From the NCBI GenBank assembly GCA_910585625.1, contig CAJUFQ010000005.1, positions 62,001 through 126,000 on the forward strand: a DNA stretch of 64,000 bases, read 5' to 3'. Within the stretch, counting starts at the first letter, position 1, and each line of letters opens with the position of its first letter. Shown here in pieces: positions 45,277 to 53,383 of the stretch. Below the pieces are notes generated by a model. That model ran no database searches. It was not told where the DNA came from and was given only the letters and a program-made list of their open reading frames with translations. This DNA is from an uncultured Lachnospiraceae bacterium. GTDB lineage: Bacteria; Bacillota; Clostridia; Lachnospirales; Lachnospiraceae. A program made the position numbers and the translations under genes.

Positions 45277-46173
45277 ATGAAAATAAACAATTTGGCGGGT
45301 GTGGATACCGTTGTCAACACAAATAATCGGGAACAGGTACAGGATCGGGAGAATGTGCAGCAGGAAGCCAATGGCAAGGTGAAGAACGGAGCGGTCAAAG
45401 GTTCTGAACTGAATCTCATCCAAGACCCGATTGAGGAGAAGAAGAAAAAGGCTATGGAAGAGGCCATGGAGTTTATTAAGAATCAGTTTAAGACCGATCA
45501 GAACATCGATGATGTATTAGATGAGTGCCATGATTCAATCAAAACCAGCAAGGCAGTTGCCGAGGAGGCTTCTAAGGAGCTTGTAGACATTGAGAAGCGC
45601 AAGGAAGAGCTTGGGGAGATGTATGCAGATAAGGAGGATGAGGAATACAAGACGCGCCTTTCAGAGCTTGACAAGGAAGCTTCCCATTGGAGGTCACAGT
45701 ATGAGGGCGCCCATAAGGTAATCGCAGCGGCTACAAAGGGCATCAAGGGAATCAAGCAGGAGGCTTTGAAGCATCATGGGATGGTAGATGCAGGAAAGCT
45801 TGCGGAGGCCAGCCTTAAGGCTACCAGCGATGAGATTATAGGTATGCTCAAGAATGAGGCAATCGAAAAGGTTGACGAGGATATGGAAGAGGTTATCGAG
45901 GAAGCTAAAGAGGCGAAAGAAGAGAAAGTCAAGGAAGATGCGGAGCTGGAAGAAATCCGTATTGAGAGAGAGAAACAAGCACAGGAGATTGAGGAGGAGC
46001 TGGAGAAAGCGAAGCAACAGGCAAAGAACAGCGTTTATGTCCCAGATAAAATTGACGTAAGGGAATTAATGAACCGGCAGCAGGAAATTGTGAAGAACAC
46101 GGAGCGTATTTTGGAGGAGCAGAAGCTGCTGGAAGAGGATATCAAGGGGATGATGATGGATTCCCTGCTATAA
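45277..46173 (+). CDS. Coiled-coil protein of unknown function
   Basis: A 298-residue, highly charged protein without signal peptide or membrane segment. From about residue 50 to the end it is almost all predicted helix: KKKKAMEEAMEFIKNQ, then long Glu/Lys-rich coiled coils (EEAKEAKEEKVKEDAELEEIRIEREKQAQEIEEEL). The N-terminus (MKINNLAGVDTVVNTNNREQVQ) is polar and disordered in appearance. I do not recognise the family. AAGGAG precedes ATG 45277. It is followed by its own terminator, so it is probably a single-gene unit. Confidence 0.65.
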   Translation: MKINNLAGVDTVVNTNNREQVQDRENVQQEANGKVKNGAVKGSELNLIQDPIEEKKKKAMEEAMEFIKNQFKTDQNIDDVLDECHDSIKTSKAVAEEASKELVDIEKRKEELGEMYADKEDEEYKTRLSELDKEASHWRSQYEGAHKVIAAATKGIKGIKQEALKHHGMVDAGKLAEASLKATSDEIIGMLKNEAIEKVDEDMEEVIEEAKEAKEEKVKEDAELEEIRIEREKQAQEIEEELEKAKQQAKNSVYVPDKIDVRELMNRQQEIVKNTERILEEQKLLEEDIKGMMMDSLL

Positions 46174-46223
46174 GATACATAGGACGGTTATTACCTGAAA
46201 GAAATTATATAAGGAGGAATGGA

Positions 46224-46258
46224 AGCTCTGTGCGGGATATGCCTGCACAGGGCTTTTT
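46224..46258 (+). terminator. Terminator after the coiled-coil gene
   Basis: AGCTCTGTGCGGG pairs (with G-T wobbles) with CCTGCACAGGGCT, followed by TTTT. It lies about 50 bases after the gene and 10 bases before the next start. Confidence 0.75.
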
Positions 46259-46267
46259 GAGGGTAAG

Positions 46268-47329
46268 ATGGGAAGAAATAAAAAGATGTTTTTTAGGAGC
46301 AGGCAGGATAAGGCGCGTCTGAGCCCATCCTTAAATGTGCGGCGGATAGGCGTGATTTTGCTGGCGCTGCTGCTGATGTTTGGAATGCCGGGCTGCGGAG
46401 GCTTGGAGGAGTACAAAGACCTTGTGGCAGATTTGGAACGTCTGGCAGATGAAATTGAGCCAGAGGGCGATAACGGGAATCACGGTCAGGAAAACCAGGC
46501 TGGGAATCTGGGGCAAGGGAGAGAATCTGCCTGTCCGGAGGGGACATTGGAGGTGCATTTCCTCGATGTGGGACAGGGGGACGCAACCTTGGTGCGGCAG
46601 GGGGAACATGCCATGCTTATTGACGGAGGGGACAACAGTAAAGGGACGGCAGTTCAGTCTTATCTTCAGGCGCAGGGGATTGAGTATCTGGATTATGTCA
46701 TCGGGACGCACCCGGATGCAGATCATGTGGGCGGGCTTGATGTAGTACTGTACAAATTTTCCTGGGGGCAGGTAATCCTGCCGGATGCTGAGAAAGATAC
46801 CAAGACGTATCAGGATGTGCTGAAAGTCATCAAAGATAAGAATCAGAAGATAACGAGGCCGGCCGTAGGCGATACATATGCGCTGGGGACAGCGGAATTT
46901 ACGGTGATTGCCCCGGTAGAAGAAGACTACGGCGACAGCTGGAATGATTACTCTGTGGGAATCCTCCTGAATTTTGGCGAAAACCGCTTTGTATTTACCG
47001 GGGATGCGGAAGAGGAGGCAGAACAGGATATGCTGGAGGAAGGGCTGGATCTGTCAGCGGATGTGCTTAAGGCAGCACATCATGGAAGCGATACGGCGAA
47101 TACCGTGCCTTTTCTGGAAGCGGTCAGCCCGGAATTTGCTGTGATAAGCTGTGGGGAGGATAACCGCTATGGGCATCCTAGGGCAGAAGTGCTTAACCAT
47201 TTGCGCAGCATGGGCATTAAAGTATACCGCACGGACGAGCAGGGGACGGTTGTGGCCGTTTCAGATGGAAAGACGATTACCTGGAATTGCTCTCCGAGCG
47301 AGAGCTGGAAAGCCGGAGAACCGAAATAA
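46268..47329 (+). CDS. Lipoprotein with ComEC-type metallo-beta-lactamase domain
   Basis: A 353-residue predicted lipoprotein. A basic N-terminus is followed by a hydrophobic segment ending in lipobox GMPGC (Cys near residue 43). The rest is an MBL-fold domain of the ComEC/Rec2 C-terminal type: HFLDVGQGDATLV, DGGDN, THPDADHVGGL (metal ligands), FVFTGDAE and AAHHGSD. Relatives cleave nucleic acids or phosphodiesters, but no membrane channel domain of ComEC is present here. It precedes the fol genes by 9 bases, so it is probably transcribed with them. Confidence 0.85.
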   Translation: MGRNKKMFFRSRQDKARLSPSLNVRRIGVILLALLLMFGMPGCGGLEEYKDLVADLERLADEIEPEGDNGNHGQENQAGNLGQGRESACPEGTLEVHFLDVGQGDATLVRQGEHAMLIDGGDNSKGTAVQSYLQAQGIEYLDYVIGTHPDADHVGGLDVVLYKFSWGQVILPDAEKDTKTYQDVLKVIKDKNQKITRPAVGDTYALGTAEFTVIAPVEEDYGDSWNDYSVGILLNFGENRFVFTGDAEEEAEQDMLEEGLDLSADVLKAAHHGSDTANTVPFLEAVSPEFAVISCGEDNRYGHPRAEVLNHLRSMGIKVYRTDEQGTVVAVSDGKTITWNCSPSESWKAGEPK

Positions 47330-47338
47330 GGAGGAAAT

Positions 47339-48679
47339 ATGGAGACGGAAGCTGAGGTATTGGGGTATGATGAGGTATTGGCCTATCTGGAAGAAATCGC
47401 AAAGAGCGGAAGCATCCTGGGGCTTGAGAGTATGAGGAATCTGATGAGGGAACTGGGCAATGTGCAGGAAAAACTCAGGTTCATTCATGTGGCAGGGACG
47501 AACGGCAAGGGTTCTGTATGCGCCATGATTGCCACCATCCTCAGGCAGGCCGGAATCCGGGAAGGCAAATACACTTCTCCGGCAGTATTTGGCAGGATGG
47601 AGCAGTATCAGGTTGCAGGAAAGGATATCAGCATCCCGGAATTTGTTTCGGTGGTGTCAGAAGTGCGAGAAGCGTGTGAAAGGCTGGTGGCAGGGGGCAA
47701 GGCGCAGCCCACTCTGTTTGAAGTGGAGACAGCGGCGGCGTTTCTTTATTTCCATCGCCAAAAATGTCAGGTCGTAGTATTGGAAACGGGAATGGGGGGC
47801 GCGACAGACGCCACGAATATTATCAGACGCCCGCTGGTCAGCGTCATTACATCCATCAGCATGGATCATATGAAATTCCTGGGAGACGATTTGCGGCAGA
47901 TTGCGCGGATGAAGGCTGGGATTATCAAAGAGGGATGCCCAGTTGTGGCAGTGAAACCGAACCAGGAAGAGGTCAGGAGGATTATTGAGACGGAATGCCG
48001 CAGGAAACATGCTACCCTCACATACAGTGAAGCCAAGAGGGTAGGAGAGGTTCATTACTGTCGGGAAGGGAATGAAATGCGGCTATGCTTCTCGTATCCG
48101 CCCGGGAGCATGGATGAGGCGTCGCTGTCCATGCTGGGGGGCTACCAGATAGAGAATGCAGCCTGTGCCATAGAGACGGCAAAGGTTTTGCAGGACGCGG
48201 GACTTGGAATAACAGAAAAGGATGTGCGGGAAGGGCTTGGCCAGGCGCGCTGGGAAGGGCGTTTTTCCGTGCTTTGCCAAAATCCGCTGTTTGTAATGGA
48301 TGGGGCGCATAACGCGGGCGCGGCGGAAAAATTGCGGGAAACTTTGAAAAGGGGTTTTACAAATCGCCGAATTATTTATATAATAGGAGTACTTGCAGAT
48401 AAGGCGCATGAGGAGATGTTACGGATAATGCTCCCGCTGGCGAGCCTTGTATATACAGTTACGCCGAATCACCCAAGGGCCATGGATGGACAGGCACTGG
48501 CGGCGGAAGCAGGGAGGTACCATAAGCACGTTTCCTGCTGCCCGACAGTCCGGCAGGCTGTGGAAGAGGCATTTTCTGTTGCCGGCGGGGAGGATATGGT
48601 GCTTGCATTTGGTTCCCTGTCCTATCTGAGAGAATTGCGCGAAGCCGTCAGGGAGCAGAATGGCAAGAAGCTGCCCTGA
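47339..48679 (+). CDS. folC: Folylpolyglutamate/dihydrofolate synthase
   Basis: A 446-residue Mur-ligase-fold enzyme that adds glutamate to folates and probably also makes dihydrofolate. FIHVAGTNGKGSVCAM (P-loop) near residue 43, YTSPAVFGRMEQ, ETGMGGATDATNII, the Mg-site TSISMDHMKFLGD and MDGAHNAGA are characteristic. AAGGAGG precedes ATG 47339. It heads the contiguous folate run folC-folE-folP-folBK. Confidence 0.94.
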   Translation: METEAEVLGYDEVLAYLEEIAKSGSILGLESMRNLMRELGNVQEKLRFIHVAGTNGKGSVCAMIATILRQAGIREGKYTSPAVFGRMEQYQVAGKDISIPEFVSVVSEVREACERLVAGGKAQPTLFEVETAAAFLYFHRQKCQVVVLETGMGGATDATNIIRRPLVSVITSISMDHMKFLGDDLRQIARMKAGIIKEGCPVVAVKPNQEEVRRIIETECRRKHATLTYSEAKRVGEVHYCREGNEMRLCFSYPPGSMDEASLSMLGGYQIENAACAIETAKVLQDAGLGITEKDVREGLGQARWEGRFSVLCQNPLFVMDGAHNAGAAEKLRETLKRGFTNRRIIYIIGVLADKAHEEMLRIMLPLASLVYTVTPNHPRAMDGQALAAEAGRYHKHVSCCPTVRQAVEEAFSVAGGEDMVLAFGSLSYLRELREAVREQNGKKLP

Positions 48680-48715
48680 AAAAAAGCAGGAAGCTGTTAA
48701 GGAGAAATGGTGGTT

Positions 48716-49273
48716 ATGGTAGATAAGGGAAAAATCAGGCAGGCGGTAACCCTCTTGTTAGAGGGAATCGGGGAGGACTGCAGCAGGGAGGGCCTGTTGG
48801 AGACGCCGGATCGGATTGCGCGGATGTATGAGGAAATTTTTGAGGGGATGGATCGTTCGCCGAAAGAGGCGCTTGGTAAGACGTTCGAGGCTGCGGGCAA
48901 CGGGATGGTCTTGGAGAAAGATATTGTTTTTTATTCCATCTGCGAGCATCATCTGCTGCCTTTTTATGGGAAGGCGCACGTCGCCTATCTGCCGCAAGGA
49001 AGGGTGGCAGGATTGAGCAAGCTGGCAAGGACGGTAGAGATTTATGCACGCCGTCCGCAAATTCAGGAACGGATGACGGCGCAGATTGCGGATGCTCTGA
49101 TGGAGCATTTAAAGCCCAAGGGTGCGATGGTGGTCTTGGAAGCGGAACATATGTGCATGACGATGCGTGGCGTGAGGAAGCCTGGCACGCAGACGGTCAC
49201 AACAGCTGTGCGGGGGGAATTTATGGAAAAACCACGCCTGCAGGAAGAGTTTTGGCGGATGCTGGGGCGTTGA
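48716..49273 (+). CDS. folE: GTP cyclohydrolase I
   Basis: A 185-residue enzyme catalysing the first step of folate biosynthesis, GTP to dihydroneopterin triphosphate. The zinc-binding pattern is intact: Cys/His in [19 protein letters not shown] and Cys in [21 protein letters not shown]. Length and [20 protein letters not shown] fit type IA. The start is uncertain: ATG 48716 is 11 bases from GGAG, ATG 48707 only 2 bases, and GTG 48710 lies between; all are in frame. Confidence 0.95.
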   Translation: MVDKGKIRQAVTLLLEGIGEDCSREGLLETPDRIARMYEEIFEGMDRSPKEALGKTFEAAGNGMVLEKDIVFYSICEHHLLPFYGKAHVAYLPQGRVAGLSKLARTVEIYARRPQIQERMTAQIADALMEHLKPKGAMVVLEAEHMCMTMRGVRKPGTQTVTTAVRGEFMEKPRLQEEFWRMLGR

Positions 49274-49299
49274 TTGCCATAGGCAAATGAGGATTTGAT

Positions 49300-50136
49300 A
49301 TGCAGAAGAATGTAACAAATATGAAGATTGGGGAACGGACATTCCAGGTGGCGGAGTCTGCCTATGTGATGGGTATATTGAATGTGACCCCGGATTCTTT
49401 TTCGGACGGCGGCAAGTTCATCAGCACAGAGTCGGCTCTTAGGCAGGCGGAGAAGATGGTGGATGAGGGCGCGGATATCATAGACGTTGGCGGCGAATCC
49501 ACCAGGCCAGGTTATCAGAAGATAAGTGATGAGGAAGAAATCCAGAGGACGGCACATATTATAGAACTTATAAAAACAAGATTTGATATTCCGGTATCCA
49601 TAGATACTTATAAGGGCAAGGTGGCCCTGGCAGCTTTGCAGGCAGGGGCAGATTTGGTCAATGATATCTGGGGGCTGAAATATGACAGGAATCTTGCAAA
49701 AGTAATTGCAGAAGCCGGCGTGCCTTGCTGCCTGATGCATAACAGGGAGCAGGCTGTCTACTATAACTTTATGGAGGATGTGAAATCAGACCTCAGGGAG
49801 AGCTTGGAGATTGCGGGCGAGGCAGGGATTGCGCAAGATAAGATTATACTGGATCCCGGCGTGGGGTTTGGCAAGACATATGAGCATAACCTGCAAATTA
49901 TTTATAAATTAAAGGAACTTAAAACCTTCGGCTGTCCTGTCCTTTTAGGGGCATCGCGCAAGTCTGTGGTTGGCATCGCTTTAGATTTGCCTGTGGAAGA
50001 GCGATTGGAAGGGACATTAGCCATTACGGTACTGGGCGTCATGGCAGGCTGTGCTTTTGTGCGGGTTCATGACGTGCTGGCAAATAAGCGTGCGATTCAG
50101 ATGGCAGAGGCAGTCCGGGAGGGGTGGAAGGGTTGA
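49300..50136 (+). CDS. folP: Dihydropteroate synthase
   Basis: A 278-residue TIM-barrel enzyme joining the pterin pyrophosphate to p-aminobenzoate; the target of sulfonamides. MGILNVTPDSFSDGGKF near residue 24, DVGGESTRPGYQ, IPVSIDTYK, VNDIWGLKYD, DPGVGFGKTYEHN and LGASRKSVVG cover the diagnostic substrate-binding loops. It lies 26 bases after folE. Confidence 0.96.
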   Translation: MQKNVTNMKIGERTFQVAESAYVMGILNVTPDSFSDGGKFISTESALRQAEKMVDEGADIIDVGGESTRPGYQKISDEEEIQRTAHIIELIKTRFDIPVSIDTYKGKVALAALQAGADLVNDIWGLKYDRNLAKVIAEAGVPCCLMHNREQAVYYNFMEDVKSDLRESLEIAGEAGIAQDKIILDPGVGFGKTYEHNLQIIYKLKELKTFGCPVLLGASRKSVVGIALDLPVEERLEGTLAITVLGVMAGCAFVRVHDVLANKRAIQMAEAVREGWKG

Positions 50137-51011
50137 GCAATTGCAAGGCAGAGCTGTTTGGGGAAGGATGGAAACGTATGAAAGAGTGGGAATCAGACAG
50201 GATTCATATCAGGAATCTGGAGGTGTTTGGCCGACATGGGGTGTTCCCGGAAGAAAACCGCCTGGGACAAAAATTCACTATTAATGCAGTATTATATATC
50301 TCTACCAGGGAGGCAGGATTAAAAGATGATTTGACAAAATCTGTGCATTATGGGGAAGTCTCACATTACCTTACCAGCTATATGAAAGAACATACCTGCC
50401 AGCTTATCGAGGCTGCGGCAGAGCAGATGGTGAGGGCTGTGCTTCTGCGCTTTCCAGCTGTGGAGAAGGTTACGCTGGAGCTTTCAAAACCCTGGGCGCC
50501 AATCGGCCTTCCGCTGGAAGCAGTCTCCGTGGAGATTACACGCGGCTGGCATCGCGCCTATATTGCGGTGGGTTCTAATCTGGGGGATCGGGAAGGATAT
50601 ATCCGTCGGGGCATCCAGTCATTGAATGCCAGGGAAGATTGCGTGGTGGAGCGCGTATCGGGATTGATTGTTACCAAGCCTTATGGCGTGGAGGAACAGC
50701 CGGATTTCCTGAACGGGATGATTGAGGTTCGGACGCTGCTGTTTCCGGAAGAGCTGCTGGATGCGCTTCACAGTGTGGAGCAGGAGGCTGACCGGGAGCG
50801 CAAAATCCATTGGGGGCCAAGAACCTTAGATCTGGATATAATTTTTTATGATGATTGCGTAGTGGATATGGAGCGTCTTAGCATTCCCCATCCGGATATG
50901 GGAAACCGGGAATTTGTGCTGAAGCCTCTTGCGGAGCTTGCTCCGTATCTGCGCCATCCATTGACTGGAAAGACGGTGGGGCAGATGCTTAGCGAACTTT
51001 CAGAGCCATGA
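50133..51011 (+). CDS. folBK: Bifunctional dihydroneopterin aldolase / HPPK (FolB-FolK fusion)
   Basis: A ~292-residue fusion. The N-terminal half (~20-135) is FolB: HIRNLEVFGRHGVFPEENRLGQKF, SVHYGEVSHYLTSYMKE, and VTLELSKPWAP. The C-terminal half (~140-290) is FolK (HPPK): YIAVGSNLGDREGYIRRGI, KPYGVEEQPDFLNGMIEV, WGPRTLDLDIIFYDD and IPHPDMGNREFVLKPLAEL. TTG 50133 overlaps the folP stop by four bases with GGAGG ten bases upstream; ATG 50178 is an alternative that drops 15 residues not needed for the fold. The fusion of consecutive pathway steps is common in Firmicutes. Confidence 0.93.
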   Translation: MSNCKAELFGEGWKRMKEWESDRIHIRNLEVFGRHGVFPEENRLGQKFTINAVLYISTREAGLKDDLTKSVHYGEVSHYLTSYMKEHTCQLIEAAAEQMVRAVLLRFPAVEKVTLELSKPWAPIGLPLEAVSVEITRGWHRAYIAVGSNLGDREGYIRRGIQSLNAREDCVVERVSGLIVTKPYGVEEQPDFLNGMIEVRTLLFPEELLDALHSVEQEADRERKIHWGPRTLDLDIIFYDDCVVDMERLSIPHPDMGNREFVLKPLAELAPYLRHPLTGKTVGQMLSELSEP

Positions 51012-51055
51012 AAGAAAACGCATAGGCGGAGGCTGGCTAAAAGTAAGGTTTAGCC

Positions 51056-52063
51056 ATGGAAAATAGTAAGGCGGTTAAGAGGGACGGGCATATGGAGCAG
51101 GGATATTATGCATATGAGAAAACGGACAGTGGGATTTGCATCTTGCGTTGTTACGGCAGCAGCGGGAGCGTGGTGATACCTGAGGAATTGGATGGACTTC
51201 CGGTGACGGAGGTTTCGGCTTATGCATTTGCGGCGGAAATGGAAGGGGAGCCGGAAAATACCAGTGGGTTTCCCTGCATTTGCGGTGACAGGCTGGAAGA
51301 GCTGTGCCTGCCCCAGACCGTCCGTCGGTTAGGGCGTTACATTTTTTATAATTGCCTGCGGCTGCAGAAACTGTCTCTTTACAGCAGCCTTGCCTTCATG
51401 GGCGCCGGCGCTTTTACCGGATGTGAGAATCTTGCCTTCCTGACAATGCGTCAGTTGGAAGGCAAGTCCTGCCTCAGGGAAATCCTGCAGGATTTGAAGC
51501 AGAAGGTGACGGTGGAGTGTTACCGTGCCCGGAAGAAGCCGGGGGCAGGCGATACGGAGGATAGGCCAGAAGAGTGGGAGTTATATTGCCGGTTGGTTTA
51601 TCCGGAGTTTTTTGAGGAGGCAGTGGAAAATACGCCTGCACGGATTATCTCGACCCAGACGCATGGCATGGGCATCCAGTACCGCAATGCGTTCCGTAAT
51701 ACGCAAGTGGTCTTTGAGGAATATGACGGCCTTTTTGCGACAGGGAAATATAATATTGATTTAAACTGTGTGGCGGAGATGGCGCTTTCGAGGCTTCGCT
51801 ATCCTTTTTCCTTGGAAGAGAAGGCAAAGGAAGATTATGCCGCATGGTTGGCGGAACATTTGCAGGAGGCGGCTTTCTTCCTTCTGGAGGAGCAGGATAT
51901 GGGAAGCCTGCGTTGGCTGGCGGAAACATTTGCGGCGGATCTTGGCCAGATGGAGCTGCTGCTGTCTGAGGCAAAACGGCAGGAGGCGGCGGAAGCGGTC
52001 AGCATGCTTATGGATGTCAGGCGCCGAAGGTTCCCTGCGGGGAAAAAGAGGTTCTGTCTGTAA
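51056..52063 (+). CDS. LRR_5-domain protein in a MoxR-type operon
   Basis: A 335-residue cytosolic protein without signal peptide. Residues ~20-140 match BspA-type leucine-rich repeats (VVIPEELDGLPVTEVSAYAF, RLEELCLPQTVRRLGRYIFYNC, LQKLSLYSSLAFMGAGAFTGCENL). The remaining ~190 residues (EWELYCRLVYPEFFEEAVENT; YDGLFATGKYNIDLNCVAEMALSRLRYPF) are helical and unrecognised. It is followed after 9 bases by the DUF2201/VWA gene and then the AAA+ ATPase, overlapping or nearly so, which suggests it is an adaptor or substrate-recognition part of that machine. Confidence 0.7.
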   Translation: MENSKAVKRDGHMEQGYYAYEKTDSGICILRCYGSSGSVVIPEELDGLPVTEVSAYAFAAEMEGEPENTSGFPCICGDRLEELCLPQTVRRLGRYIFYNCLRLQKLSLYSSLAFMGAGAFTGCENLAFLTMRQLEGKSCLREILQDLKQKVTVECYRARKKPGAGDTEDRPEEWELYCRLVYPEFFEEAVENTPARIISTQTHGMGIQYRNAFRNTQVVFEEYDGLFATGKYNIDLNCVAEMALSRLRYPFSLEEKAKEDYAAWLAEHLQEAAFFLLEEQDMGSLRWLAETFAADLGQMELLLSEAKRQEAAEAVSMLMDVRRRRFPAGKKRFCL

Positions 52064-52072
52064 GGAGGGCAT

Positions 52073-53383
52073 ATGTTTGAAGAGCGACTGTTGGAAAACA
52101 TAGATATCTGCAACGAAATATTGTCTGGCTGCCGCAGTGAGCTGTATCTGAACATGCGCTTCTTAGATGTTGCTTTAAGCAGCCTGCGCCCAGAGCCGTC
52201 TATGGAACTTGGGCGTGTGGCGACGGACGGGCGCGTGTTCCGGTATAACCTGGAATACCTGATGGAGCAGTACCGTCAGGGCAATGTTTGGGTGAACCGC
52301 TGTTATCTGCACAGTATGTTCCACTGCCTCTTCGGGCATATATGGAATCCCAGAGGTGCGCAGGACAGGCAGCTGTGGAATCTGGCCTGTGACATTGCTG
52401 TGGAGTCTGTCATTGACAGCCTGCCCTGCCGCTGCCTGAGGGGCCCTTCTAAGCCTTATCGGCGTGCAGTTTATCAAGGGCTGGAGAAGAAACTGGCGGT
52501 ACTTAATGGAGAAGGGATATTTTATTTGCTGCAAGATGCGGGGCTTGACGCCCGTGCCGTGGCGCGGATGATCCGGGAGTTTGCCGTGGACGAGCATTTC
52601 CTATGGGAACAAGGAGGGCAGGAGAGTCCTATGCCCATGGAACAGCAGAATCAGTGGAAAGACATCCGGGATAAGATGGAGACAGAGCTTGACACATTTT
52701 CCAAGGAATCAGCAGAGGATTCGAAAGGGCTTCGGGAACAGATTCATGTGGAAAACCGCGAACGCTATGACTACCGTGAATTCTTAAAAAAATTCTGCGT
52801 GCTGAAAGAGGAAATGCAGATAGACATGGATAGCTTTGATTATATTTTCTACCATTACGGCATGGAATTGTATGGGAATATGCCGTTGATTGAGCATCTG
52901 GAGACCCGGGAAGTCCAGAAGATAGAAGATTTTGTCATTGTCATCGATACCTCTATGTCTTGCAAAGCTGTGCTTGTGCAGAAATTCCTGGAGGAAACTT
53001 ACAGCATTCTAAGCCAGTCCGAGTCCTTTTACCGTAGGTTCTGCGTCCATATCATCCAGTGTGATGAGCGCGTGCAGACGGATACTGTGATTGAGAATGG
53101 AAAGCAGCTGCAGCAGTACATGGAAGGTTTTCAGGTGCAGGGCATGGGGGGGACGGATTTCCGGCCGGCGTTTGCTTACGTCAGCGCGTTGCTGGCAAAA
53201 AAAGCTTTCCATAAGCTGCGGGGGCTGATATATTTTACGGACGGCTACGGGACGTTCCCGCTGAAAAAGCCGCAGTATGATACGGCGTTTGTGTTTTTGC
53301 GGGCGGATTACCAGGATGCAGACGTGCCGCCCTGGGCGATAAAACTGATACTTGGAGAGACTGATTTGGAGGTTGGCTCATGA
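52073..53383 (+). CDS. DUF2201 metallopeptidase-like protein with VWA-like domain
   Basis: A 436-residue protein combining an N-terminal DUF2201-type putative metallopeptidase region, with zinc-like HSMFHCLFGHIW (H-x3-H-x4-H) near residue 82, and a C-terminal VWA-like domain with a MIDAS-type DTSMS (FVIVIDTSMSCKAVL) near residue 287. Its TGA overlaps the start of the AAA+ gene by four bases (ATGA), the usual MoxR-VWA pairing. Together they likely form a chaperone-like machine that activates a target using ATP and metal binding. Confidence 0.83.
   Translation: MFEERLLENIDICNEILSGCRSELYLNMRFLDVALSSLRPEPSMELGRVATDGRVFRYNLEYLMEQYRQGNVWVNRCYLHSMFHCLFGHIWNPRGAQDRQLWNLACDIAVESVIDSLPCRCLRGPSKPYRRAVYQGLEKKLAVLNGEGIFYLLQDAGLDARAVARMIREFAVDEHFLWEQGGQESPMPMEQQNQWKDIRDKMETELDTFSKESAEDSKGLREQIHVENRERYDYREFLKKFCVLKEEMQIDMDSFDYIFYHYGMELYGNMPLIEHLETREVQKIEDFVIVIDTSMSCKAVLVQKFLEETYSILSQSESFYRRFCVHIIQCDERVQTDTVIENGKQLQQYMEGFQVQGMGGTDFRPAFAYVSALLAKKAFHKLRGLIYFTDGYGTFPLKKPQYDTAFVFLRADYQDADVPPWAIKLILGETDLEVGS

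Noticed and set aside
46219..46260. Thirteen-codon micro-ORF with strong ribosome site over the terminator
   Set aside because: The ribosome site is only one base from the ATG, and the frame lies wholly in the terminator stem.
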